Of a DNA stretch of 64,000 nt, positions 22,321 to 42,327 are shown piece by piece. The notes beneath the pieces were generated by a model, which did not search any database, was not told the DNA's origin, and saw only the letters and a program-made list of their open reading frames with translations. The translations under genes were made by a program, and so were the position numbers. Location of the stretch: assembly GCA_949752735.1 (NCBI GenBank), contig OX457036.1, positions 82,673,505-82,737,504 of the forward strand. Direction: 5' to 3'. Positions within the stretch are counted from its first letter, which is position 1, and every line of letters starts with the position of its first letter. The DNA is from Lumbricus terrestris (lineage: Eukaryota > Annelida > Clitellata > Crassiclitellata > Lumbricidae).

Positions 22321-25300
22321 GTATATATGTATACATATGTGTACGTGTGCAAAGGGGTATTGTATACTATGTATGTGGGTGCATCGGAGGCACGTGCTTA
22401 GGGATGCACGTATTATGCATACATGCCTACATGGGGTATACAAGCGTATGCATATGTGGGGGTGTATGGGTGTGTATATATGTGCAAGGGTATGTGTATG
22501 TATGTATGCATGTCTATACGTGTAAGTATATATGAATAAGTGTATGCTTGTGGGTGTGTATATGTGACATCCGTGTGTGTGTAATACTGTGTAATGTGTA
22601 TATGTATGTATAAACATTACACCTCGTATAAAAACAAGAAAGGACACTTTCCATGTAGAAACTAAATCGCTTGAATGTTTCTTTTGAGTGTTTTTATTGT
22701 TGACAATGGATGCGGTGAAGTAGTGGAACCTGGGAATGGAGGAAGGATTGAGTCAGTGCCTCAACCTATCTTTATCCACAATTAAGTAATTATTGTGAAG
22801 CTAGGGTTTTTAGTGTCAATTAGGTCTGCATTTAAGACATCAATGTCCTTCACATCCAAAATATTATGCTTGCAATTGAATAGACAAAGCTATGAGGAAC
22901 TCTGGGCTGCTAGATGTTGGATCCAGAACTTTATACAGCTTTTGGCAACAAAACCCGTTACCCTCCAGCACAAATTTCTTTGGCATATTAAGACAGACAT
23001 TCTTATCGATTTCATTAGATAGCCTAACCCAAGGAGGTCTGGATAAATATAGGAGTTCTAACCTAACCCTACAGTTTCAATGTCCCTTTACCCAAACAGA
23101 TCTGTCAGATGCCAGCAGCGCTGGCCGAGGGGTCCTCCAGTGACGTCACGGCGCCCCACTCCGATTCACGCATATTCATGAACCCCTCAGCGGCCCGACC
23201 TGTTTGTGGATAGATCTTGGGCAGACCCTTATCATTTTAGAGCCTAGTAGTCTATTACATGAAATCTTCAAGCGAGATTCACCCACCTTTATGGCTTATA
23301 TTGTTTTAGCAAATGATGCTTGTGGCAGTGTGAGTGGCCAACTGGTCATCAGTGTTTGGGAGCACTTGGATATTTGTTCCTTGTGAGCACTGCGAACATA
23401 TCCTTGTGATGTTTGGATCTCAAAAATGCAATGCATGATCTAGAGCTAAAACAATCAGGTGAAAAAAATGCAAATGAGAATGTGATGGATTTGCAATGCT
23501 GCTGAAGATTTAACATGATTTTTATTTCAATCCGTTTATAGTTTTGAAAGTCAGTATTTGGTCGGTCTGAGTGATAATTCAAGCGGCACCAAAACCTGCT
23601 TCTGAGCAAGATTTTTTAATTCAAGGTGTTAATCTTTCTGTAGGATATATGCTATCGTTTCGTTAGTATCTGCATGTAGAACTGTTAGTTTTTGTCTGAT
23701 TCACAAGTTTATCTGAAATTCCAGTTTTCTTTTTACGTGTGTACTCATTGACTTCAGCACAGGCATACTTGCCTATGTCTTCTACCTTCTTTATGCATTC
23801 GATTTTTTTTGTTTCTCAATCAGTCAGAAGGGTTTGGCAATTTGAGCAAATGTACAACTGTTCTTATCAGTTGATTAAATTTTTTTGGAAATATCTGTAC
23901 CTGTGCTTTGATCCTAAGCTGTTGATGGTTAAGTCAAGCATGAGTTGGTGGCATTCATTCGTTAGTGATTTATTGTAAAAGAACTGTTCTCAACCCTAAT
24001 GTTGACTGCTGTTATATGTACCTGTGCTATACATATACCAAACCACTACTTATACCTTTCACAGATGAAGAAAGCAAGACCAAAGAATGAGACTTAGGAA
24101 CGAGATGGAAAGTGAAGGTGTACGATTCTATAACACCAGTTCTCTCTACAAGTATATGTACATTTGCAGAACTTTGCAAATCAAAGGAATTGCAAGAATT
24201 TAATCATTAAAAGTGTAACTGATAAGTTGTAACTGCACGTATTACAATGTACATACACTATTCAGTTTATCATTACACTATTTGTGCTGCTTTGACCTCT
24301 TCTATCAGACTTGTGTCCAAGATATTTTTTCACCACACACCATCTATCTTGACCTCAGACTCCCTCAAATTCTGCAGCAGCACTTTGAGCAAACTCCAGA
24401 AAGATTTCCCACCAGTTTGCTCAGCCCCCTCACCCCTCCTCCCTCCCATATCAATCTGACCACTCTTCTGCTTGCTATTTCTCTGCAGAATGTCTGACTG
24501 TGAAACTAAACTTCAGGCTTTTCCGCTTCTGTGTCATTGCATGATTCCACCTTAGCATGTTGACTTGGCTCAACCGTCTTTAGGATTAGTACGGATCCTA
24601 GATGACCAAACGAGCTCTGCAGACGGATTTTATTATAGTGCCAGTGACTAAACTGGTCTCTCTGGTGAAGGTTTTGTGCTGTACATAAATTTCATGGACA
24701 CATTTACATTACGATCTGTATTCTGTATTACCAACATTCTTGTAGTAACTTGCTCTTATGCACCTTCTTCATGGGTTGAGCACATCCAATGTTCTTATGT
24801 ACATTTTCATACATATAAAGCATCACACAACACACTATTAATTATCAGACCCATTTTTGAAAAAAAATTTGCTGCTGGAACTACTGAAATAAAGCAAGCT
24901 TGTTGGTTGCCTCACAGCTGTAAACTGCAAATGCTTTTGAAATGAGTTGGCTAGCTGTACGAGCATTTAGCACAACAGAAATTTAAAACTTCCGAGTCTG
25001 TGCAAAACATGCCCACAGCGTCGGGTCCTTTTTTTATTATGCATGTATTGTTAAGCCCCAACTGTTGCAATGCTTAACCATGAATTTGTGATGGGAAATT
25101 CCTACCCAAGTTTAGGCATTGTTTGTTGATTTTGCATTTAGTGACAAAGCGTTCGTTTGTACTGAAGTCATTAATTTAGAGGTTGGTATCGTCTTTCTTG
25201 TTTTCATTCCACTTATAGTAATTCTGTCTTGTAGCCAGTTAGATAGCTATATTGGTCACAACCCAAAATTTATTTCAGGTTCATGTAATTAATGTTAATA

Positions 25301-26384
25301 AAGGTAAATTCTGTTATTTTGCTTTTCTGCCACGGATATATACAAATATCTACAAAATGTTGGCATTGTTGCGATTTTCTGTTGTGTAGAATCATTCTAA
25401 AAAGGTTTTGTTGTAACAGCCATGTCAAGCAGGTTGCCTATGTAATGTAATGCCTGCCTATAAATGGGACAACCATTCCAAGTTGTGAATAAATGAAGAC
25501 CAAAGGGATTACAAATTTTCTCGACGAGTAGTTTCAATTTTTGCAATTTATTGAGAATAACTCAATTTCCAGATTAAATTTGAAAACCAATCATCAGCAA
25601 GATTTACCAAAATCTTAGTTTACATGATTAACAATCATTAAATTAAGATTTTAAAAGCCGACAGATTTCAGGAAGTCATTCCATAAAATCTGGAGGTTAC
25701 ATCGATTGCTCTACGGACGACCAATAGCTACACTACAGTTCACAGGAGATCTTGCGATGCAAAACATATTGTACCATGTAGAAACAGATGGTTTGTTCTA
25801 ATAGACTAGTTTTGTGCATCCTGTCCCAGATTTATTCAAGCACACTGCATTATTAGGCTAGTAGCATTAGGCTACTAGAAATGCACAGACAAGTCATGAC
25901 ATTACTTCATGTAAATACATTTATGCTGGAAAGCAATTCATAAAAACAATACCATTTACCATGCAAACAGATTCATGCTTAAGCACAAATGTTACTAATT
26001 TCCATTACATCATCACCCAACAAAGTCTTATTCCAACAATATCTTTCACAGCTTCTCACATTCAGCATATTTAGTACACATAGAATGCAAACAACACTTG
26101 CAACATCATTTAACCATTACAATTTTTACATGCGTCAACATGATTGGAAAAAAGTTTGCATCTACAAACCTTCAAAATACTGGTACCCTTACAAACACAT
26201 TCTACATTTACCCCAACCCTACACAATACCAATTATCCCAGGTTTAAGCAGTTTATATTAAATTCAGGGACTAAGGACTTGGCAACAGAGCTACAATAAA
26301 CTGTCCTTGTTCTGTGGAAAATGGTTATGGGAAAAACGGATGTCTTCATCTGTTACTGATGACCAGAACTCACGAACCAGTTGT

Positions 26385-33215
<6,831 letters not shown>

Positions 33216-36200
33216 ATGGAAGGTGTTGTATTGTGCTCGAGAACAAACAACTGTTGTGTTCGCCACAAAATTGAATTAGCAGACTTCAGTTCTGATGTAG
33301 TCGCGTTTAAAGAGAAGGCCTCTCAAATACTCAATCTACCTTCTGGCGAATTCGGTAATTGTTTTCAAATTTTTTACCTTGTTGATTTTTTTCTTGTACT
33401 GTTAGTTCATTGTAGACAAACGGCCGCTAATGGCCTTAGTTAAATTCTGCGCATGTTCTGCGGATACGTCGGTCTTTCATATCTGCCTTTGTCATCGTGG
33501 CGGATTATTGTCTAAATTCAGAAGTTCTTCAGTAGTTTCTAAGGTTGGAGTTTATATTTTAAAATTTTCATGTCGGACTTATTCTTTGTTTCTGCGACGT
33601 CATGACTAAGGTTAATGGATTAAAAATGATAAAATAATGATAGTAATGATGAATAATGCTTAATAAATAAATACATATTTGAAAGTAATATGCCCAGTCC
33701 AGACTGGAAGAGAATGTTAGAGCAATACAAACAATCGTAAAGATCTACCGATATTATTGATGTTTTGTTTCGTAGTCCTCACCTTTCTTTAGAGCTGAAA
33801 ATTGCTATCCAAGATGGCATTTAATATTGATTTCTTGTTCGTACATAAAAATGTTAAATTAGAATTGTTTATTTCTGACAGAACTATTGTACTGTGGTCT
33901 CTGTCTGAGGGAGAACAGAAAACTTGATTATTACGGCATAAAGCCAGGTTCTACTGTACATGCAATTAAGAAAACGGCAAATGAAAACCAGAAAGTAGGT
34001 GAGTCGAAATTTGGTTACTGCTAATATAATCTAATCTAATCTGACTTGTATAGACCACTATCATACTATGATGTAAAAGGAATTCATTGATGATTCCTTA
34101 GAGTGAAAGATTTTTCATTAAAACGTAATAATCTGTTGGAGGAACCAGGTTTGTGTGTTTTAGCTGAACTCAAAAGCTGCTGGTTTGGCATATTCCATTG
34201 ACCATGGACTAGGAACTATGATGAATGTAACAAGAACTGTCATTCATTCACTATATTGCTGGTGTTCTACATAACATGTCTGAGGAACTGAATGTTACAG
34301 CCGGTTGAGTCTAATGATGCAACTTTTTGCTTATTTAGCACCACCATTGTAGTTTAGCAAAGAGCTGCCCATTGAGAAGCTTACAAGTAGACAGCACCAG
34401 ACTTTTATCCACATACATGCTTCAATGTTTCAATAACAATAATAACCGGAGCAGTTTTTTTTTATCCACCTAGTCTACTTGATTGCATGATGAACTGTCA
34501 AGTTCCAACAGGTAGGGAATTCAAATCTCTGCATGACGGAACGTTGCTGATCAGGATTTCTGCTCAACGTGTGCCCCTTAGCTAGCTCATACATGTGTAA
34601 TGGGTACACTGACAAAGGGGAGGACTCGCCACCTGCCTACATATACCAAGGCTAAGAAAATGAAGTCGCTATTAATACTAAATTTGTTTAGCTCTTTGCC
34701 TGGCACTATATAAATGTTCAATTGCAATTTATACCAATTACTGCTTCTCAGACTTGCGCAAGGAGTTGCTCTTTATTTCTTCTTACAAAGTTATTATTGG
34801 TCTCTAACATTTTATATCATTGGCATAGTGGATGATTGATAGCATGCTACATGTTGTTTGTGTGTTCAAATGCCAGTGCTCAATTTTTGTTATAGTTGCA
34901 GAAAGATTTCCTTGTTGTTATTGATTTCACAAGAAGAATGAAGGACCTAGTTTTTAGCCCTTTAATGCCGGAGGGTATATGATTTCCCATACCATTTACT
35001 ACCATCTCGGCATTAAAGGGTTAAGGAAAGTTATTATTACAGCCTTGTAATAAAGTGACAGTCTCCTTATCGCAATCTTAAAATGAGAATGTTATATGTC
35101 AACAGCAATGCAGCAAGGAAAACGTTTTTCAAATGGCCATTTGGAAATACCTTCCAGTGACTTCATTGTTACTTCAGCACCATGTGAGCCATGCGAGACT
35201 AAAATACATGTAAAGAGTATTTTTATTTCAGAATCTATTGGCACTGACAAGTTGAAGCAGCTGAGAAGAGCGGCCGTCTCTGTCATCGCTCACAAATCTC
35301 AGCGGCACATTGTAAGGACAGTTTGTTTTAAGCTGATAAATAAAAAAATTTCTTACAGTTTTGTTTGCATGTATGTATTAGCTGAACATTAGTTTCTTAT
35401 TTTTTATTCTTTGAATGATAGAACTTGATAATTATACAGTCATGTGTAGTTGAGAAGGTGGACTGTAACCATTACTAAGTAGGTCTTACACAAAGCTAAA
35501 ACTGAGCCTCTAAATCTTCTTGTTAATATCTTCCTTGAAATCATTCTATTCTGGATTATATAGAATTCTTAAAAAATATTAATAATGTTGAGTCTGCTTT
35601 ATTCATTGTGAAATGACATCAACTTTTATTTCGACTGTAGCATGAAAACTGATCAATATTTCTGTTTATTACTTGTTCACTTAGTTTGACTGGGAAAGAA
35701 TTAATTTTAATTAGAAGTTGCCAGTTTTTTCTGTTACCACCAAACTACCCATAACCCCCTGTGAAAACTTGACTGACTGTAAAGTTCTCTGTCATAGGAT
35801 AATAAATAGATTGTGAAACTCAGTGAGCGTTGTAAATTATATCCACTTTGGCTTGGTTTGAAGTTAGTTAAGCTGTCTTCTTACCCAAAAGTCCACAATA
35901 TCTTTCAGCCCACCCATATGGCAGTGAACAGGCTTAAATTAATTTTGTAAGTTAAATTTATGCACTATGTTCTGTTGCTCTTAGATGTGCTATAACTGAT
36001 TCATTATGACTGTCAACGTCTGCCCGGTACAACCTACCCCTTGGCTTCGAAAGTTGTAGACAATTGCACTTTACATGTGGGCTACATATTAAGTGCTAAG
36101 TGAGCTCATGGCCAATAGAGCAATCTGCAGAAAATTTTCTTTTTGCTTCTTTGTTTTTACCTGGGCTTCTGGGTGACTGGCCTAATTTTAATGGTGTTAA

Positions 36201-39200
36201 ATGCGCTTTTGGTACTGAGTTGTATGTTTTGTTCATTAGTTGGAGGAGCTTTTAAAAAATGAAGACTATGTGGAGAATCTGATTGCAACGACACCCGGCC
36301 TCGGCCAAGATGTACTCGCGTTGGGTGAGAGTGATTTGTTTTTCTCAGCTTACAGCATTCTCTTAAGCGCAGACTTTATTTAGAGTTGCAGGAAACTAAA
36401 GAGTTCTCTGCAATTAAGGTTCTCATTTGCTGAAAAGTGCAGTGCAATTAATAATATGCTAAATCTGTGCTGGCACTAAATGCGGCCTAAGTTGCCTAAT
36501 CTTTCTGTTCGTTTGTGATTTAATTTTACATTGAAATTATATTTGCAGGTTTGGTACAAGATATTGAAATGTTCATTTTGGCTGCTAGCAGTGACAGAGA
36601 CACGCTGACCAAGTGAGTATCATCATCGTCTTATTTAAGTTCTCTGCCCCTTGGCAGATTTTAACTTCCAATGACGCCATTTTTTACTAATCGTTTCATA
36701 TAACATAGTTGATATATTTGAGGATTTAAAGATAATTACTCAAGTACTGAACATTATATAACAAACATTTATGCAGCACCTCCTAAGTTGATACATGTAC
36801 ATTGCAGTCTAATCAATCTAATCAATCTAATCATCTAATCAATCTAATCATCTAATCAATCTAATCATCTAATCAATCTAATCATCTAATCAATCTAATC
36901 ATCTAATTAATCTAATCATGTGCAATGTTAAAGTAATTAGAAATGCATTTCAAATTGAACAAATGTAAATAGTATATTTATCTGAAGTTATATTTACCAT
37001 AAATTACAATATGATTTAAATCAGCGGTTTCCAACCTTTTTTGACTTCAGGGCCACTTTTTCTTAGTTTGAGGATGTGAGTGGCCACCAGGTTAAAATTT
37101 CATTAACTAAGAGCATATAAAATTGTTAAAATTGAATCAATTTAGAATGTTTGATGTTATGTATAAACGTCTATATAAAATAATTTGTAATAGAAAATAA
37201 TTATATGTATTCTATCCGGTCCAAATTGTCAATGCATGCATATATATTTTTTAATTCTTTGAGAGGCTGAGGGGCCATGGTTTGGGAGCCACTGATTTAA
37301 ATGCCTCACGGAACATAAATGTAGGAACTTTGTTGTTTGTAGAATTGTAGATGCTCATCCTGCGTTTGGCCATGCTGCGCTTCACGTGGTTGCAACAATC
37401 AGTGAGGAAGCAGCACGTGCACGACCAGACCAGCCAAGTCGCTCGGGAGGTATGTAAATTCAGCAGATCAAGTCCTGCTTTTTCTCCAGTGTAAATTGTG
37501 TAATCTGAACAGTGGTGGTGCTACCATAGGGCGTTGTGGGTCATTTGACATACTGCCTATTTTACTCTTGACCTGCCATATGACCTGCTAAAAATTCTTT
37601 ATAATTTTTAAATATCTTCTCCAAATTTCATTGCTTCAACCTGCTGAATAGCTCTCGTGACCCTGACGTGACCTGTTGAAATTGTATAGCTGGTGCCGCC
37701 ACTGAATCTGAACGTACTTGTGATTGTTATGAATTTTATATCTGGCAGACAACATGATCTGCTTGTAACTTTTTGTAGTTATGACAGAGATCATTGTTTT
37801 GCTGATGTCTTTTTCCCGCAGGCTAGGAATTGAGTAAGTGACAGAGCTTTTCATGGCCCCAGTTCTTATTGGTGGAATATTCCATGTTCTGTTCCTGAGC
37901 TGTAGTCTTGACATTTTATAATGAATTGAATTGTAGATTTGTGTTTCTATCTTTTGCTTGCCATATTTAACTTCCATCTATCTATCTTCTATCTATTTAT
38001 ATAACTTGATATTGGTGATGTTGTATAACGATTAGATTAGAATATTCTTTAATTGACTACCTAATTGCTCTCTGCATTTTGCAGACATTGTAATAAACAT
38101 GCATAATCCATTGAATTCATCTAGACAGTCAATTATTCAAAACACACGTATATTAATTATCCAAAAATCATATATATTATTCTAATGACGAATATTTTCC
38201 TCTTTATACCATCTCTAATAACTCTACATTTCGTTAGAGCAGTCATATGGCCAGCACATTTAAGTGTTCCTAAGAGGTGCTGCTGAATGCCAACTTCGTA
38301 CAACTACTGCACAGTATTGTTTAATTGGTTGAGTCTGCAATTTAGCACAGTTAGGGTTTCAGTGATTTAATGTCCAATGGCTGTAGATACGACTCAAGCC
38401 TACGCTCTAGACCGAGCTTCGGATGACGAGGATGACGATGAAGAGGATATGGATCTGAATGACGTGAATCCTAATGCAAATCAGGGAGCACAGGGTAATG
38501 CTGGCGGCGTCATAACGAACGACTTCTTCCAGCAAGCAATGATGATGGCTGCTGGTGGTAATCTCAATCCACCTGCTGCTGCCCCTGTAGTCAATCGGGT
38601 AATTATATTTATCTATGTTTCGCATACAGTTGATCGTGTGTAGTTCAAGTTCGTAGGTCTATGCTAGTTGCTGTCAACCAACATTCATTCCAGCTGCTTG
38701 TTCACATTGTTCAGTTGAATGATTTTCCAGATTGGACAGAAAAATGAAGCAAAACTAAATGAAGAAGTATAGTTGATTAAGCCATATCAATACACATTAC
38801 ACAATACCTTATCGGAGAAAGTAGATGTGCATTTCTTAAGTTTTATAGCATTCTATGAAGTCTTGCAATAATGGCTAATAAATAGGTAGCCAGTAAAAAG
38901 TTTCCATACATTCAGTTTGTGCTTTATTAATACTTTATTTAGCACCTCGAGAGTGCTATCAGTCAGGGACCTCCATTCTTTTCGCTTGAGTAGGTACCTT
39001 GAAGGGGCGCTATATAAATTACGATTGATTGATTGATTAAGATCGATGTTAGATAAGAGGTAATTGGTCACTCATTTCAACCATGGTAATCACATTTCCG
39101 TAGAAATGAGGTCAAATGATGGCTAAGCTCAACAAAAGCCTTTTGTTACATGACTTGTCTTTATAATGTATTGTTGGCTTCATTTGGTGCATCTTTTTGC

Positions 39201-40131
39201 TAGGCATTGGATTATACATGGCTTGGAGAGCATTCCTTAAGCCAGCCATGAGGCATGAAGTGTTAGGGACATCATTTTCTTAGCCTTGGCATATGAGGAT
39301 GGTGGCCAGTCCTCTCCCTTGCCATCTCGTCTTCCCACTGACAACGTACAGTGTGCTGGCAGGATTTGAACCCCTCACGTCTTGATTGACATTCCAACGT
39401 GCTAACCCATTAGACCAGTGGTTCTCAAAGTGGTGATCCGTGGACCGGCAGAAGTTTGAGAACCACTGCATTAGACCACTTCATCTGGCAATCTGCAATG
39501 CTCTGTAGAGATCTAGACACATGGTGCTAATTATTATTATTATTACATAAATTTATAACGTGCGCAAGGTCACACCAAAGTGTGAATCTGAGGCGCGGAT
39601 AGTTAGCCGCCAGAGGAAGATGCAGTTAAATGTCAATGTGCTTGAAAGCCAAAGAGAAATAGTGAGTTTTGAGCCGTTTTTTGAAGGTAGGGAGTGAATT
39701 TGAGCAACGAAGAGAGAGTGGAAGTAGATTCCATTCTTTGGGAGCAGAGGCATGGAATGCACGCGAGCCCATAACAGTTCTGCATCGAGGCTCAGCTAAA
39801 AGACCCATGCTTGATGATCGCAGGCAACGAGGAGGAATGTAAGGAGTAAGCAGTGACTGAAGGTAGGGAGGTGTTCCGGTAGAGAGGGATTTGTAGGTTA
39901 AACAGGCCAATTTAAATTTAATCTAATTATACTAGACATGAAATTCTAGAAATTTTACAAGTGTTTGATGTCTTCAGCAGTGTGTTGATTGTGCTTTAGT
40001 CGCAGCTGGACCAGCTTCGAGACATGGGAATAACAGACGAAGCCGTTGCCAGACGAGCCCTCGAACAATCTGGTGGAGACATCAACCTGGCTTTGGAACT
40101 GATTTTTGGCGATGAAATTTATGAGCAGTGA
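33216..40131 (+). CDS. UBL7: UBL7-like protein (N-terminal ubiquitin-like, C-terminal UBA)
   Basis: The eight exons are 33216-33354, 33882-33998, 35232-35311, 36240-36324, 36549-36612, 37343-37449, 38387-38598 and 40000-40131. All are GT-AG and phases close, giving 311 residues (human UBL7 is about 380). UBL-UBA proteins typically link ubiquitinated cargo to the proteasome; UBL7's precise role is less well defined. The ubiquitin-like domain (about 1-85) includes LLYCGLCLREN and LDYYGIKPGSTVHAI. A central helical region has NLIATTPGL and AHPAFGHAAL. An acidic stretch (SDDEDDDEEDMD) is followed by VITNDFFQQAMMMA. The UBA domain (about 269-307) reads QLRDMGITDEAVARRALE and GGDINLALELIFG. It is shorter than the human protein in the Ser/Pro-rich linker. 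Confidence 0.93.
34500..34740 (+). mobile_element. SINE fragment, family B
   Basis: A degenerate stretch includes TCAAATCTCTGCATGACGG and the block GGACTCGCCACC followed by CCAAGGCTAAGAAAATGAAG. This matches the 3' part of the minus-strand SINE at 39250-39500. It lies in UBL7 intron 2. Edges are approximate. Confidence 0.45.
34958..35020 (-). mobile_element. 63-bp TTAA-flanked MITE, copy 2
   Basis: Same length and perfect terminal repeats (CCCTTTAATGCC) as the element at 15083, in the opposite orientation, again with TTAG on the left and TTAA on the right. It lies in UBL7 intron 2. Confidence 0.65.
36806..36920. repeat. Short tandem repeat of AATCTAATC units
   Basis: About seven copies of the 17-mer ATCTAATCAATCTAATC, with variants at both edges, in UBL7 intron 5. 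Confidence 0.9.
37022..37294. mobile_element. hAT-type MITE, 273 bp
   Basis: Perfect 8-bp duplication ATTTAAAT (37014-37021, 37295-37302). The ends CAGCGGTTTCCAACC and, inverted, CAGTGGCTCCCAAACC are imperfect repeats of the CAGTGG-TTC type known in hAT elements. It lies in UBL7 intron 5, 40 bases before exon 6. Confidence 0.75.
37510..37704. mobile_element. hAT-type MITE, 195 bp
   Basis: Perfect 8-bp duplication AATCTGAA (37502-37509, 37705-37712). The ends are CAGTGGTGGTGCTACC and, inverted, CAGTGGCGGCACCAGC. It lies in UBL7 intron 6. Confidence 0.75.
38970..39035 (+). mobile_element. SINE 3' tail fragment, family A
   Basis: CTTGAAGGGGCGCTATATAA followed by a short GATT repeat tail matches the 3' end of the family A SINE. 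The body is missing or unrecognisable. UBL7 intron 7. Confidence 0.5.
39250..39500 (-). mobile_element. tRNA-derived SINE, family B, split by a MITE
   Basis: On the minus strand it has an A-box-like GGTCTAATGGGTTAGCACG (interrupted), a B box GGGTTCAAATCC, then a unique 3' part with GGACTGGCCACC and GCCAAGGCTAAG. The 53-bp MITE at 39416-39468 is inserted within the A-box region. It lies in UBL7 intron 7. Outer edges are approximate. Confidence 0.6.
39416..39468. mobile_element. Minimal hAT-type MITE, 53 bp
   Basis: Perfect 14-bp inverted ends CAGTGGTTCTCAAA / TTTGAGAACCACTG and a perfect 8-bp duplication CATTAGAC (39408-39415, 39469-39476). Only about 25 bases separate the ends. Confidence 0.8.
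39553..39910 (-). pseudogene. 3' end of a CR1/L2-type non-LTR retrotransposon
   Basis: The minus-strand frame 39910-39626 encodes the C-terminal end of a LINE reverse transcriptase ORF: YLQSLLTPYIPPRCLRSSS, then SRAFHASAPKEWNLLPLSLR and LPTFKKRLKTHYFSLAF. Only about 94 residues remain. This is a 5'-truncated copy, as is usual for LINEs. It lies in UBL7 intron 7 in antisense orientation. Confidence 0.8.
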
Positions 40132-40226
40132 GTTTGCTGAGCAGACGGCCAGAAACAACTCTGCCGTCTTCCAGAGCAGAAAATACGAGACCTTTGCAAC
40201 GAGTGTGCTGTGTTTTATGCTAATCT

Positions 40227-40232
40227 AATAAA
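40227..40232 (+). promoter_or_regulatory. Polyadenylation signal of UBL7
   Basis: AATAAA lies 96 bases after the UBL7 stop codon, the first such hexamer downstream. Confidence 0.55.
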
Positions 40233-40427
40233 ACTGAAGTTGATAGTTTCTTGGTTTAACTGAATTCCACGGATGGTCAAACTTGACCATGCTTACATTA
40301 AATAACGTTCATGGTCAAATATGTTAAACTATTTTTCATGCTGTTGAGTTTATAAACTAGTCAGTCAGTTGTAGGCTTCTGAAACGCTCTTGTCTTTGGT
40401 TATATCAAACTTAGTTGTATCACCTGC

Positions 40428-40529
40428 GGGGTTCATCCATAAAGGACGTCCTGGATTCATGACCTATTCAGTCCCTTCTCTACCTTGTCTTTGACGTTAC
40501 CTCCTATTCCCTTTATGGATATCCACCCC
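40428..40529. mobile_element. Possible MITE, about 100 bp
   Basis: The left end GGGGTTCATCCATAAAGG and the inverted right end GGGGTGGATATCCATAAAGG are similar, with GACGTC/GACGTTAC inside. No clear target duplication was found. The end at 20818 looks related. Confidence 0.4.
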
Positions 40530-42327
40530 CGCTTCAACAACTAAAGCCTATGTTCACGATTGTGCATCGCAAACTGTGCTACAGAGTGGGACACACTGCA
40601 TCAAGCAAATGGAATCTTATTAAATCCAACTTGGTCAGGGTGTTTGTTGATTTACTGTAGTAGTTTTTTATGGTACAGACTGTACCGAATTAACTTCCAA
40701 ACAGGTGCTGGCATCTGCATTGGGCATAACAACTAGAACCTTGTCTGCCTTTGGGAAATTCCTCCTTCCCCATTTTTTTGGACGTCCTAAATTGACGAAC
40801 CATTAAATAGCAGTGAGTAAATCTTCCACGACAGCAATCAACAAAACAACTTTGTGTTTACAGAAACATTCATTTAACGTCAACTTTACCAATATCAAAA
40901 AGTCTAACACTGCAAAGTTGATACATATCAGCTGTTACAGATTCGAATCTGATAGCTTAAACGACTTTATTAAATACTATGAAACTGCTAAATTAAAACC
41001 TAAAGATGTATGCCAGTGTTTCAAGTCTACAGTACATATGCAAATCTCACTTGACAGGTTTTTAAATAAGCGTTTTAAAAGTTTGTTCGCAATATTGTTC
41101 GAGGTACTATGTGTTTTTTATGCACTGGCAAATAACGTCCAGTGAGTAACAATTGTTATTGCAGACTGTCTTTGTTGCTTTGTAATACCTTGTCATAATA
41201 CGATTATTGCACTTTGAACACAAAGGATATGTGAAAATGAGTTTTTAGAAACTTCTAGAACCAACTTCCTTGCAGCCATAGTAAAGAAAATGCACCCATT
41301 TAAGAAATGGTTTTTGCAATTGGCCATTTTCCCGTAAGACTCCAATTTTAGTAAACTTGAAATACATGGGTAACTTCGGCAGTCTCCTCTGAACATATAA
41401 ATTATAGGCAAATGCTATATCTTAAATAAGTTTTTCTGTTCAAAATAGTCCAGCAGTAGTTTTTTATTTGGGTAAAGAAGCAAATCTAAACAGCGTCTTA
41501 TTACCAAAAGCAACAGCGTAGCCTACAGCAATCACGGTCCTAAGATTTTGCTCCTTTTTAATACCGAGTCAACTGGAAGCCTTTTCGAGTATGTGTTACA
41601 TCATCTGCTGTTTGTTCGCTCTGCTCTGAGCAACTGAAGTGGACCGAAAATGTCCATTGCAAGTGTAGACAATGGACAATTTCATCTTTTCCGTTTCATC
41701 CATTTACAGCAGAAACATCTGAAACATAATGAGATGTAAAGTAAGAAATTAGAATAAGTTTAAATGTAAGAATCTGTTTTATCGTGGTAGAGTTCTGAAT
41801 GCATCCATTGTTGGTCCTTGGCCGGATTGCCCCTCCCCCTGGATCCGCCCCTGGCTCCATTAACATGTTCTTTGGTATTAGCTGATACCCAAATCACATC
41901 TTTTTGCCATCTTAAAACTACTTTCTTTTTCTCTGGGTCTTTCGCACTGGGAGCACCTCTGATTATTTATGTGTGCTGTGATAGGTGCATAACAAATTTA
42001 TAAATAGAATACAATATATACAAAATGACTTGCTTGTTTTAATAAAAAAAAGGTGCAAAATAAATTGAATTATAGTTCAAAGCTGATGGGGGCAATAAGT
42101 TATGTCATAACATGCATTGTGATAACATTACCTTGTTATAAGGTTGCCCTAGTGTATCCAGGTTCTGGTGTATTGCATGTAGTCAAGACTAGAGTAGGTG
42201 TCTGCTGAGAACTTGTGTCCTACTGGTAGATGCGAACACTTGTGATTACACATCAAGCTAGTGCTAAATGAACCAGGTAGATTGGTAGAACATGTTGCGT
42301 GTTTGGTACATTATACATGTTTTTGTT

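Larger units (their letters stand above)
20652..26384. other. Intergenic region between convergent NECAP and TPI
   Basis: It contains both 3' UTRs, a satellite-like block, a long ATGT microsatellite and a possible MITE end at about 20818 (GGGTCCATCCATATAAAATG). No further exon of either gene and no other conserved coding sequence was recognised. From 23200 to 26384 nothing specific is seen. Confidence 0.5.

Noticed and set aside
22036..22647. Long open frames on both strands (about 160 and 228 codons)
   Set aside because: They are translations of the ATGT microsatellite (Met-Tyr-Val-Cys and His-Thr-Tyr-Ile repeats) with no other coding signal.
36806..36920. Regular repeats suggestive of a CRISPR-like array
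   Set aside because: The repeats are contiguous short tandem units without unique spacers, in an intron of an animal gene.
40813..41145. 110-codon open frame in the UBL7-CK1 interval
   Set aside because: It begins with GTG rather than ATG, has no recognised family and no splice or promoter support. AT-rich DNA makes such frames likely by chance.
41835..41862. GGATCCGCCCCTG resembling a hAT right end
   Set aside because: No partner end or target duplication could be found nearby.
41818..42003. Possible LINE tail (LKTTFFFSGSF)
   Set aside because: Weak similarity only to the LINE segment at about 32200. Too short and decayed to annotate as an element.
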